Shown: in pieces, positions 28,878 to 37,315 of the stretch
Numbering within the stretch: position 1 is the first letter of the stretch
Layout of the letters: each line of letters starts with the position of its first letter
Assembly: GCF_038003525.1 (NCBI RefSeq)
Contig: NZ_JBBOPI010000001.1
Coordinates: 3,371,001 to 3,435,000, forward strand
Source of the DNA: Solibacillus sp. FSL H8-0538
GTDB taxonomy: Bacteria; Bacillota; Bacilli; Bacillales_A; Planococcaceae
Direction of reading: 5' to 3'
Length of the DNA: 64,000 nt
Notes under the pieces: model-generated
The model's input: only the letters and a program-made list of their open reading frames with translations
Database searches by the model: none
What the model was told of the DNA's origin: nothing
Program-made: the position numbers and the translations under genes

Positions 28878-29432
28878 ATGATGAAATTAAAATTAACCAA
28901 TGTGAACGCCTATTTAGAAGCATTGAATGAAAAAGAGTTAACACAGGTCACTATTGATATATACAAACATGACTAAAGTGTTCAACAGTATTTTGCGCGA
29001 CAGCTACAGGGAGATGCGTTTGCCGAGGAGCAGTTCCAGGCCGTTCTAAAGAAAATCGAAAAAGAAATCTTCCCAGATCGCGTTATAGGACAAGCCCGCC
29101 CTACCACTATTAAGAAGGACGTCGAAGCCTTTTTTAAATTAACACAGGATGACAGTAAATACGCGTCGCTGCTAATTCATGTGGTTGATTTAGGACTAGA
29201 CTTTAGCGTGCGTTTCGGAAAAGCTTCTGCAAATTATTTTACCGCTCTCGTTAACATGTTCGAGACTGCGTGTACCATTATTGCACAAGACGAAGCACTA
29301 TTTAAAAGCTTAACGGATCCATTTGAGCGCATTTTACAAAATGCAGAGGAAGCCGGCTGGGGTATGGATGAAGTGATGCATGAGATTTATTGGAATATGG
29401 GATTTCCGGATGAGAAAATTGAATTTGAGTGA
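28878..29432 (+). pseudogene. DUF6155-like protein interrupted by one stop
   Basis: From ATG 28878, behind AGAGGAGAG, the frame runs 184 codons to TGA 29432 with a single internal TAA at 28974-28976 (codon 33). The parts read LKLTNVNAYLEALNEKELT before it and SVQQYFARQL after it, as in DUF6155 proteins. The last 83 codons could start anew at 29181. A single substitution would restore the gene. Function of the family is unknown. Confidence 0.75.
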
Positions 29433-29453
29433 TGGTGTATTGTAGGGATGAGA

Positions 29454-29477
29454 AAGAACCGCTGCCAGGCGGTTCTT
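29454..29477 (+). terminator. Terminator after the DUF6155 pseudogene
   Basis: Perfect stem AAGAACCGC/GCGGTTCTT followed by T-rich sequence. Confidence 0.85.
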
Positions 29478-29606
29478 TTGTTGTTTTAAAGTGGGTGTAA
29501 GGAATTTTAAGCAATTAAAAATTTGTAAGCCCGAAATATAAAAAAGCGCACCTTTTCGGTACGCACGACGAATGGCCATCTATCTGAAATTTTTTCGGAT
29601 AGATGG

Positions 29607-31169
29607 CTATTTAGCACATGTGGCTTGGATATTTTTTGACCAAGGCATGTAGTTAATTAAAATTTGGGGTTGCTGATGGATCGGTAAATTCGGCAGCTCT
29701 GTCATTAACGTTACTAGGTATTGATAGAAGTCGATACCATTTGCTTTTGCTGTTTCAGCCAAACTTAAGCAGATCGCATTCGCTTTAGCACCAGCTTCAC
29801 TAACAGAGAAAAGCCAGTTCTTTCGGCCGATCACATTAGGGCGAATCGCATTTTCAGCTGGATTATTATCGATTTCAATGCGACCATCGAGCAGAAAAGC
29901 TTTTAACCCATGTACACGATTTAATGTATATTCGGCAGCTTTTGCCAAGGCATTTTTTCCGAAGAAAGGGGATTCATCTACCCATTTTAGAAACTTTTCT
30001 ACAATCGGTTTCGAATGTTTTTGCCGTGCTTTTCGTCGTTTACCTGGTGAAAGATGCTTAAATTGACGTTCTAAGTGATACAGTTGGTCACAGTAATCCA
30101 CACCAATTTGACCGTTTCTGCTATCAGCTTTCAGCCAATAACGTCGTACATGCGCCCAACAGTTGGCGAACGTGACATCAGGTAGATTGCCGTATGCAGA
30201 ATATCCATCACAAATCACGGTTCCTTTAAAGCCAGCTGTAAAGTTTTCTAATACAGAACGACTTCTCGATAAAGCACTTTGGAAAAGAACGATGATTGGT
30301 CCTTGGCTTGGCACGCTTCGGAACACCCAATTGTAGGCATTCGATTGACCTGATTTACCATCTGATCGTTTAATAATTTGCGCATACGTTTCGTCCACAT
30401 GCAGAACAGATTTTGCTGTTAATGTCTGCTTCATCTGCTCATAAACCGGTAGAAGCCAATCTTCTGCTGCACGAATGACCCAATTCGATAAGTTTTTGTC
30501 ATTGGTAAGCAGACCAAATCGGTCCCACTCCTTCACCTGGCGGTAAAGAGGTAAGTACTGGATGAACTTATCGTAGATGAGTTTTGCTAAAACAGTAGGT
30601 CCTGCAATGCTACGTTGAATGGCAGCTTGCGGTGCTTTTCCACGTTTCATCTGCGCTTTTTGAGTAGTATCTTTTTTACAATGCCTACACTCATAAGCGT
30701 GTTCAATATGTTGAACACGCTTCATTGTAGCCGGAATGAATTTTGCTTCCTCACGCGCAATGGTCGTACCAGCTTCGGTCATTTGACCAAGGCAACAGTC
30801 ACATTGCGTGTTTTCAGGATGATGGTGAATTTCTTCTATTTCAATCCCGTCACGAAAAGAATCATTCCGTTTTTTCTTATGTAATTTACGGACAACGGTA
30901 TACGTAATCATTGCCGTGCTTTGTTCTTCTGTCTGCTCAGAATCGCTAAAAGACGGATCGTCTTCGAATAAAGAACCTTGTCCGTCTGGTGCTTTATACT
31001 TTGATTTTTCCGATTTTGAACCGTATAAAGCCTTGGTTAATTGGCGAACTTGTTCAGTCAACGCTTCGATTTGTCGATTTGACTGAGCTAATTGTTGCTC
31101 AAGCATTCGAATTAATCGTTCATTTTGATTTTCTTGCTTAGGAGAAACGTTCGTCAAATCATTCACCAC
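29607..31169 (-). CDS. IS66 transposase TnpC (DDE type)
   Basis: 520 residues. An N-terminal leucine-zipper-like coiled coil (residues about 15 to 48) is followed by a zinc-finger region with CDCC and CRHC cysteines, then the IS66 DDE domain (VLHVDETYAQI, VICDGYSAYG, DNNPAENAIRPNVIGRKN). The final Glu is in the PAENAIR motif. It appears intact and moves the IS together with the TnpB product. Confidence 0.96.
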   Translation of the reverse strand: MVNDLTNVSPKQENQNERLIRMLEQQLAQSNRQIEALTEQVRQLTKALYGSKSEKSKYKAPDGQGSLFEDDPSFSDSEQTEEQSTAMITYTVVRKLHKKKRNDSFRDGIEIEEIHHHPENTQCDCCLGQMTEAGTTIAREEAKFIPATMKRVQHIEHAYECRHCKKDTTQKAQMKRGKAPQAAIQRSIAGPTVLAKLIYDKFIQYLPLYRQVKEWDRFGLLTNDKNLSNWVIRAAEDWLLPVYEQMKQTLTAKSVLHVDETYAQIIKRSDGKSGQSNAYNWVFRSVPSQGPIIVLFQSALSRSRSVLENFTAGFKGTVICDGYSAYGNLPDVTFANCWAHVRRYWLKADSRNGQIGVDYCDQLYHLERQFKHLSPGKRRKARQKHSKPIVEKFLKWVDESPFFGKNALAKAAEYTLNRVHGLKAFLLDGRIEIDNNPAENAIRPNVIGRKNWLFSVSEAGAKANAICLSLAETAKANGIDFYQYLVTLMTELPNLPIHQQPQILINYMPWSKNIQATCAK

Positions 31170-31220
31170 ATTTCCGTTCAGTATAAGTTATGGATGATTA
31201 TACCACCTTAATAGGTGGGT

Positions 31221-31574
31221 TTAAAAGACACCTTTTGCAGATTTCGCAATCGCTTTTGGCTGCTGAAGCGATAAACCTTCTAACAGCCAGCGAAGTTCCT
31301 TTTGTGAAAGGTTACGTACTTCCTTTTCATCTTTTGGCCATTGCAGTTTGCCATTATCTAATCGTTTATAAAGCATGGCGAAGCCATCTCCATCAAAATA
31401 CAAACATTTATAACGGTCTTTACTCGTTCCAGAAAATAAGAAGATGGAATCACTATATGGATCAAGTTTAAAAGAATCCTGAATGAGTGTTGCGAGACCG
31501 TCAATACCTTTACGCATATCGGTCTTACCGCAAATAATGTAGATGTTCTGCACGCTCGTAAAATCATGCTTCAT
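31221..31574 (-). CDS. IS66 accessory protein TnpB
   Basis: 117 residues of the IS66 Orf2 family: CGKTDMRKGIDGLA at the start and FLFSGTSKDRYKCLYFDGDG in the middle. It overlaps the tnpA-like stop by 4 bases (ATGA), indicating translational coupling. It is needed for IS66 transposition although its biochemical role is unclear. Confidence 0.93.
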   Translation of the reverse strand: MKHDFTSVQNIYIICGKTDMRKGIDGLATLIQDSFKLDPYSDSIFLFSGTSKDRYKCLYFDGDGFAMLYKRLDNGKLQWPKDEKEVRNLSQKELRWLLEGLSLQQPKAIAKSAKGVF

Positions 31575-31774
31575 TGATTATTCAGCTCCTTCACGATCGT
31601 TTGGATGATGTGCTCATCTACGCCATTGAAGAAAGAGATTACTGCGGTAGCTGTTTTAATTACGCAGCTTGGATCAGAAGGAGATTGCGGTGAATTTGTA
31701 AATGAAGATTCGTCAATGATAGGGTCTAGCGACACGGGGACAATTGTTAGTTTAGTTGTTGGCATAGAAAACAC
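31571..31774 (-). CDS. IS66 tnpA-like small protein
   Basis: 67 residues, first gene of the IS, behind a GGGAGGTG site. Shorter than many IS66 TnpA proteins, but the end motif AVISFFNGVDEHIIQTIVKE fits. It could be a minimal or degraded tnpA. Confidence 0.65.
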   Translation of the reverse strand: MFSMPTTKLTIVPVSLDPIIDESSFTNSPQSPSDPSCVIKTATAVISFFNGVDEHIIQTIVKELNNQ

Positions 31775-31855
31775 CTCCCTTATTTGATATATCTATCGTA
31801 CCGGGAGGTGCCTGTCATATATATGCGTTATTTGATTACGGGCTTACAAAAATTT

Positions 31856-32196
31856 CAATATTTTTTAGGGTTAATAAATTTTCACTTTGATAACGAATTA
31901 CCAAGGGATTAACTCGCCCTACCTTTTTTCCGCGCCGCATTTTTAAACGTGATTTGTCTCATTTGGCAGAATGGAGGTACAACTTATTTGAAATTAAGCG
32001 ACAATGGCACTTATTTACCGATAAGTTGTATGTCCAATTCGTCGATTTTAACTTTTCAACAAAAAATATCAGTCCGTTATTATAAAACCCAAAAAAGAAT
32101 CCTTGTTTCGAGAATTCAATCGGAATAATTCGGGGATTTTGTGTGCATCTTGTGTAGGAATCTTATTCTTATGTCTTTTTAGGGAGCTAGTAATGT
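31856..32196. other. Gene-free stretch with a possible old transposon end
   Basis: No gene. It contains the inverted repeat TACAACTTAT (31978-31987) and ATAAGTTGTA (32021-32030) around short repeated CTTATTT motifs, which may be a decayed transposon terminus. Otherwise I see nothing. Confidence 0.4.
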
Positions 32197-32796
32197 TTAA
32201 TCAAAAATATATTCTACTTTCTTGAGAATATCTAGCACTTCCACTGCATTTGTTTCATCATACAAACTAAGTTTCATAAATAATGCATCTAGTTGCTGCA
32301 CAACTTCTTCTTTTAATAAATACATATCTTTATTATAAACAGGCTTTTGCATAGATACTTTAGCTTTCATATAATTACTCATACATTTTTTATATGCGCG
32401 TTCTACATCGGCAGTCTCTATAATTCCATGACAAGATGCACATAATGTTACTAAATTATCTTGATGATTCGGCCCACCTAATTTCCTAGGTATTTTATGA
32501 TGGAAATGGAAATGTGTTTCTTCATTTCATACTACACATTTAAAACCATCTCGCTTACGTACTTCTTCTTTTAGTTCTTCAGTAAAAGTTTGTTGCCAAA
32601 CATCTAAAAATTGAATTTGGCCACCTTTTTCTTCTACTAACTCTAGTATGTCTAAATGTGGCAGGATAATCGCTTCTACTGTTTTCCGAACCATTTCTCC
32701 AAACTCATATTCACTGAGTTCATCTACTTCTTTTTCAAAAAGAGGATTTTCATGCCCATGCATTTCCTCTTCTAAATCACAATTAAAATCCATCAA
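32197..32796 (-). pseudogene. HNH endonuclease, in-frame TGA at a zinc cysteine
   Basis: From 32796 the frame encodes MMDFNCDLEEEM ... RKRDGFKCVV, then TGA, then NEETHFHFHHKIPRKLGGP, NHQDNLVTLCASCHGI and a helical tail ending at 32197. The TGA stands where the second Cys of a CxxC zinc pair is expected (KCVVC). The HNH core (HFHHKIP, then N, then LCASCH) is otherwise whole. Just upstream, 32797-32930 encodes the end of another reading frame (QISQIAKEKEILTIRKPII). Confidence 0.82.
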
Positions 32797-32979
32797 CTTC
32801 GTCTAGCTCAAAATTAATGATAATAGGCTTTCTAATAGTTAAAATCTCTTTTTCTTTAGCAATTTGGGAAATTTGTTGAGCTACTTGTTCTTTAATATGT
32901 GTATCATTCAAATCGTCGTTTGAGCATGACGTATTTCTATTCTGCAAGACAGTCAAACAATTATTTGAATGAAAATAAA

Positions 32980-33023
32980 AATGAACCGTTATTTCCTTAT
33001 GTAAGGAAGTAACAGTTCATTTT
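32980..33023. terminator. Long hairpin between the HNH remnant and tatC2
   Basis: AAATGAACCGTTATTTCCTTA pairs almost fully with TAAGGAAGTAACAGTTCATTT (one mismatch). It could end transcription from either side. Confidence 0.7.
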
Positions 33024-33186
33024 ACAAAGTAATTTTCTTTACTCAAAAGACTTCTTTGATAAAAACCATACAAAAAGCAATAATCACAAAAGATGCTAAT
33101 GCTAAAATGGTATCGTAATTAAAGAGTCGCTTTATTGAGACTAGCATACATATGGGGCTTACTTAGTTCTAGAAAAGAGTGGGTAG

Positions 33187-33915
33187 TTAAACAATTGATT
33201 CATCATTATTTTTTTGCTGTCGATTGTACACAAATTTAGATAAAGTGATGCTACCTTCATATAAAAGTAGTAATGGAATAATCACTAGAATATCTGATAA
33301 AAAGTCAGGTGGTGTAATTAAAATTGACGTAATAATTAACACGAAGTACGCATATTTTCTTATTTTTTGTAGAACATATGGATTAATTATTCCTAAACTT
33401 GTTAAAAACATAATCACGACTGGCAATTCGAACAGAATTCCAAAAGGTAAAGTCATGTGTAACAAAAATCGGAAATATTTTTCTGTTGTGAAAAAAGTAG
33501 TAAACATGTCATTTGACAATGACATTAAAAAATTCAGCACTAATGGAAATAGAATAAAATAACCAAAACTAATTCCTACTATAAATAGTATAAACAATGC
33601 AGGTACATAAGCAATAGTCACTTTACGCTCTTTTGGCGTCAGACCCGGTCGTACATATTGCCAAACTTGATGTCCAGCCACAGGCATCGTAGCAGCTAAA
33701 GCGACCACACTTGCAATCATTATATACACCATTAATATATCACTTGGTCCTAATAAGGCTAGCTTAAATGGTAAGTCTTTGACGAGTAAGCGATAAATAT
33801 CTTGAACGTAAATGAAGGAAAGCAATAAGAACAGTAGAAAAAATCCTAATGTGATAATTATCGCCCTTCGCAACTCTTGTAAATGTTGTACAACTTGCAT
33901 ATTTTGACCTTTCAT
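33187..33915 (-). CDS. tatC: Second TatC, twin-arginine translocase subunit
   Basis: About 242 residues with six predicted membrane segments. TatC hallmarks are present: HLQELRRAI at the N-terminus, GLTPKERK in the first periplasmic-loop region, and FGILFELPVVI. Among frame starts I prefer ATG 33915, which has AAGGGGGG six bases upstream. It follows tatA2 by 46 bases. It is shorter than the core TatC at 52.5 kb and lacks that protein's charged C-terminal tail. Location beside a Tat-signal oxidase suggests a dedicated substrate. Confidence 0.95.
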   Translation of the reverse strand: MKGQNMQVVQHLQELRRAIIITLGFFLLFLLLSFIYVQDIYRLLVKDLPFKLALLGPSDILMVYIMIASVVALAATMPVAGHQVWQYVRPGLTPKERKVTIAYVPALFILFIVGISFGYFILFPLVLNFLMSLSNDMFTTFFTTEKYFRFLLHMTLPFGILFELPVVIMFLTSLGIINPYVLQKIRKYAYFVLIITSILITPPDFLSDILVIIPLLLLYEGSITLSKFVYNRQQKNNDESIV

Positions 33916-33961
33916 CAACAACCCCCCTTGAAAAAAAGGTGCAATATTTTATTACACTTCT

Positions 33962-34162
33962 TTAATTTATATCTTTATTTTCTTGCTCTTGGATTTTTGA
34001 AGCATTTTTGTCATCTGATAATAGATCTTTAGTCGAATTTTTAAACTCTCTTAATGTTGATCCAAATGCTCTTCCAATTTCAGGCAACTTAGAAGGCCCG
34101 AAAATAATAAGAGCAATTATTAGAATCAATATTAATCCTGGAATTCCTATGTTTTGTATCAT
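33962..34162 (-). CDS. tatA: Second TatA, twin-arginine translocase pore subunit
   Basis: About 66 residues: one N-terminal membrane helix ([19 protein letters not shown]), the hinge [10 protein letters not shown], then the amphipathic helix [17 protein letters not shown] and a short polar tail. The frame begins at 34174, but GGAGG lies inside that extension, so ATG 34162 is the start. Together with tatC2 it would form a minimal TatAC translocase. Confidence 0.95.
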   Translation of the reverse strand: MIQNIGIPGLILILIIALIIFGPSKLPEIGRAFGSTLREFKNSTKDLLSDDKNASKIQEQENKDIN

Positions 34163-34449
34163 AATATCCTCCATTTTTTTATTTTTTTTAAAATGATCAC
34201 ATATAATTTATCTAAACTAATCATTTAAATTAATTTCTTTCCCAAGCTCTTTTAAACCTTTATTTGTTTAAACATTGTTGAAAATCTAGGGGTGAATTCA
34301 GATTTTCGATTAATTTCATCATTACTACACAACTGATGTTAGAATATTCTTTGAACATATATATTTATGTCTTCTTGTTTATTCAGTCAGATTCCAAAAT
34401 CACTCTTTTTTTCAATGGTTCCTTTGCAATTCCTTCGCCCCAGGACAAT

Positions 34450-35619
34450 TTAATATTTAACAAAAAAGGCTGTAAGATACATGATTAATAGACCTATTGT
34501 AAAACCACTAAAATTTAACCAAGATACAGTTGGTTCTAAATGTTTCTTGTGATCGTTTATTAACATTTTAGTAATGACATAAATTACTTGTAAAATGGCA
34601 CCTGCTCCAATCCCTAAGAACAAAGCCCCGAGAATTGGTGAGAAAATAAATCCACCAAACCAAGTTCCTAAAATGGCAGGACTTCCTGCTATTATTCCAA
34701 GTAATACGAAGTCTCGAATCCGAGGTTTCATTTTTAATAAAGGAGCGGCTATTCCTATACCTTCCGTAATATTATGAAGGGTAAACCCAATGATTAAAAA
34801 TGTTCCTAGTGCAGCTTCACCTAGAGAAAAAGAGGTACCAATAGCCAAACCTTCTCCAAAGTTATGCAGCCCGATTCCGACAGCCATCAACAAAGCGATA
34901 TTAAAAGGAGAATAAGCTTTCTTTTGTAGCTTTTTTTGTTGATACTGATCAAAACCAATTAACAATATGAAAGTTAGTAATGCTCCTAAAATAACCACCA
35001 TATTACCTTGTAAAACCATAGGAGCTTCTGCACCAATTTCAAAACCATCAGACAAAGTTCCTATAAATAAGAATAGAAGTAACCCAACGGTAAGAGCAAG
35101 AATTGCGTTTATCCATTTTCGTGAGAACCGTTTCATAAATGGATACCACAATAATCCTAATGTAATTGGAACAACTCCCACATAAAAGCCGATAAACCCG
35201 TAATTTAGAAAATTGCTCAAAGTTCTTTCTGGAGTGAGAGTAGCGGCTGTAATTTCTCCTTCCGAAATAATTCCATTTTCAGTAATTATCTTAATTACAT
35301 GCGGATCACCTTGCACCCACGGGTAATTGATCGTTACTACTCCTTCTTCAAATCGTTTAAATGTTTCTGTTGGAGAAACACTAAAATTCCATATTGAATC
35401 ATCTACTATTACTTGAGATATCTTAATCGACTCTGGCCCGGTATTACTAATTGATAATTCAAATCCGTTATGTGTTGTGTTTATACGTTCAATATTTAAT
35501 ACTTCGATTGGGGCAGCAGGGTCTTTTTCAATACCAGCGCCATTTATCATCACCCATGCTACAACTACGACAAGTAGTAGTAGCGGTATTAACCCAGAAA
35601 TTAACCATTTAACCTTCAC
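34450..35619 (-). CDS. ZIP-family metal transporter with an extracytoplasmic N-terminal domain
   Basis: 389 residues. After an N-terminal membrane anchor, residues about 35 to 130 form a beta-rich domain outside the membrane (LSISNTGPESIKISQVIVDD), which ordinary ZIPs lack. Then come about eight membrane helices with the metal-site motifs IGLHNFGEGLAIG and GFTLHNITEGIGIA. ZIP proteins move Zn, Mn or Fe inward. GTG at 35619 follows AAAGGAGG, 15 bases after the oxidase stop, so both are one transcript. The metal is not known. Confidence 0.92.
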   Translation of the reverse strand: MKVKWLISGLIPLLLLVVVVAWVMINGAGIEKDPAAPIEVLNIERINTTHNGFELSISNTGPESIKISQVIVDDSIWNFSVSPTETFKRFEEGVVTINYPWVQGDPHVIKIITENGIISEGEITAATLTPERTLSNFLNYGFIGFYVGVVPITLGLLWYPFMKRFSRKWINAILALTVGLLLFLFIGTLSDGFEIGAEAPMVLQGNMVVILGALLTFILLIGFDQYQQKKLQKKAYSPFNIALLMAVGIGLHNFGEGLAIGTSFSLGEAALGTFLIIGFTLHNITEGIGIAAPLLKMKPRIRDFVLLGIIAGSPAILGTWFGGFIFSPILGALFLGIGAGAILQVIYVITKMLINDHKKHLEPTVSWLNFSGFTIGLLIMYLTAFFVKY

Positions 35620-35634
35620 TTTTATAAACCTCCT

Positions 35635-36651
35635 TTAATCTACTTCGAAAAATCCCATCCATCCTAACTCAGCGAACTCGCTTACATGAGCATGAAACAT
35701 ATATTTACCTTCAAATGGAAAACGAACTTCTATTATTCCGCGTTCACCCTGACATTGCATGATTGTATCTGTAAATTGAGATGGGTTATCGTTTCTACCT
35801 GTTGGGTAATACGTAAAATAATTAGCATGTAAGTGGAAAGAATTCAATAAATCGAATTCCGTTAAATTGCTAAGATAAATTCGAACGAGCTGATTCTTCT
35901 TGATTTTAATGGGGTGATTCATAAATGCATTCGCATATCCATTTACCGTATAAAATTCGTTTTCACCGTCTAAATCTAAATCATATCCATTCATGACCAT
36001 GTTCAATTCTAGTGCCGGTTCTCTTGGCTTTTTTGGATCGATAATAAAATTACCATATAAACCTTTATGAATATGTCGGGCTAACGGGAGGACATGGCAA
36101 TGGTAAACTTGTAACCCGTATGGATTAGCGTCAAATTCATATGTGAATTTTTGACCAGGATAAATGGGATCCAACCCATCCATTTCCGGTGGGTGAATTC
36201 CATGAAAATGAATAGAGTGAGGATGACTTCCACTATTAGTAAAGTGAAACCGTAAAAGATCACCTTCTGTGCAACGAAAAGTCGGTCCAGGAATTGTTCC
36301 GTTATAGGTCCATCCAGGAAATTTTATTCCTTTTGCAATTTCTATTTCTTTATCAATTGCCACGACATCATATTCCCTCAATATTTGCCCACTTGGTAGA
36401 GTACTAACTTTTCCATAATCAAAAGTAGTAAGTAACTTTTCAGCCATTAAATAACCTTCGCTTTTTGATAAATCAGTACTGCTATTGCCGTGATTCATGT
36501 GTTCATGTTTTTTTCCACTGGGTGTTGCCGCTTTTACAGCGGGCGTTAATCCAGTAATTGTATTCAAAAAATAACTTCCCGCTAATCCAATAACTCCTGC
36601 AGAACCCAATTTTAAAATATCCCGCCTAGAAACATTTTTTTCATTACTCAT
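35635..36651 (-). CDS. Tat-exported two-domain multicopper oxidase
   Basis: 338 residues. The signal peptide has a twin-arginine motif SRRDILK (Arg9-Arg10) and a hydrophobic stretch, so it is exported folded through Tat. Two cupredoxin domains follow. Eight trinuclear-centre histidines are visible: H148/H150, H184/H186, H273/H275, H320/H322. The type-1 copper Cys is C185 (YHCH) in domain 1, with H193 nearby. In domain 2 the equivalent segment is FHAH, so it has no type-1 Cys. Such enzymes oxidise metal ions or phenols with oxygen. ATG follows TGGAGG. Confidence 0.93.
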   Translation of the reverse strand: MSNEKNVSRRDILKLGSAGVIGLAGSYFLNTITGLTPAVKAATPSGKKHEHMNHGNSSTDLSKSEGYLMAEKLLTTFDYGKVSTLPSGQILREYDVVAIDKEIEIAKGIKFPGWTYNGTIPGPTFRCTEGDLLRFHFTNSGSHPHSIHFHGIHPPEMDGLDPIYPGQKFTYEFDANPYGLQVYHCHVLPLARHIHKGLYGNFIIDPKKPREPALELNMVMNGYDLDLDGENEFYTVNGYANAFMNHPIKIKKNQLVRIYLSNLTEFDLLNSFHLHANYFTYYPTGRNDNPSQFTDTIMQCQGERGIIEVRFPFEGKYMFHAHVSEFAELGWMGFFEVD

Positions 36652-36701
36652 TTTATTACCTCCACTTTTGTCAATAAGGAAAATTGATTACTATAAGCCT
36701 T

Positions 36702-36779
36702 AATAATACCTACTAACTTACCTTCTTCAACTGTGACACTTACATTTTCCAACGCCTCACTACCATAGTAGGAAACATA
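36702..36779 (-). pseudogene. Mn/Zn ABC transporter ATPase fragment
   Basis: The minus strand encodes YVSYYGSEALENVSVTVE and then EGKLVGII, the start of an MntB/TroB-like ATPase up to just before Walker A. It then runs into unrelated sequence and the oxidase start. A stop precedes it in frame. It is a deletion stump of a metal-uptake gene directly upstream of the oxidase. Confidence 0.65.
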
Positions 36780-36928
36780 TTATTCTTTTATAGAAATGAC
36801 TATTTCCCCAAATAATCCTTCCTTCGCTAATATTTAATGTACAAAACTTGCACGAGGACAACTTTTCATTGAGATATACACCATTGTCAAAAATGATAAA
36901 CGTACCAATACTTTTTTACACTACGTTC

Positions 36929-36955
36929 TTTCCCTAGGGAAACTTTTAAGGTAAA
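36929..36955. promoter_or_regulatory. MntR/DtxR-like operator 1
   Basis: TTTCCCTAGGGAAA is a perfect 14-base palindrome, followed by CTTTTAAGGTAAA. A second copy with the same layout lies at 37117-37144. Such arrangements resemble manganese- or iron-responsive operators of DtxR-family regulators. It lies upstream of the ABC stump and the oxidase-ZIP cluster. Confidence 0.5.
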
Positions 36956-37116
36956 AAAAAGCAAACTATATGCTAATCCCGTTTCGAAAAAATGGTTTTA
37001 TCTTTAAAATATATGAAGATCTCGTCGTATTAGTTCCTCCAATACAAATATTTAATCAAAAAATGCGCTACTTTAGAAAATGATAATCGCATCAATTGTT
37101 AACCATACGAAAATTT

Positions 37117-37144
37117 GTTTCCCAGTGGAAACTCTTTAGGTAAA
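37117..37144. promoter_or_regulatory. MntR/DtxR-like operator 2
   Basis: GTTTCCCAGTGGAAAC followed by TCTTTAGGTAAA, matching operator 1 in dyad and in the trailing AGGTAAA motif. Two similar sites 188 bases apart suggest a metal-regulated promoter region. Confidence 0.5.
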
Positions 37145-37315
37145 TAAATCATACCATATTAGAATTAAATTTTGCAAGTGTAATTCTGTCATTTTAGAAT
37201 ATTTGTAAACCCCTATAGTTTACTTCATATCAAAACGTTTAGTTTCAATGTTTTCAATTTGTTCTTCCAATTACTTATGTAAGGGATAAAATTTGCGGTT
37301 CTACTTGGACCTTGG

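Larger units (their letters stand above)
29525..31847 (-). mobile_element. Complete IS66-family insertion sequence
   Basis: 2323 bp with terminal inverted repeats starting GTAAGCCCG at both ends, typical of IS66. It encodes the usual three genes on one strand (tnpA-like, TnpB, TnpC). It is flanked by a perfect 8-bp target duplication AAAAATTT at 29517-29524 and 31848-31855. The intact duplication and open genes suggest a recent insertion. It sits between a pseudogene and an HNH remnant, in a region already decayed. Confidence 0.96.

Noticed and set aside
33187..34162. tatA/tatC here as the organism's main Tat system
   Set aside because: The copy at 52.5-53.5 kb has the conserved core neighbourhood, so this one is the accessory pair.
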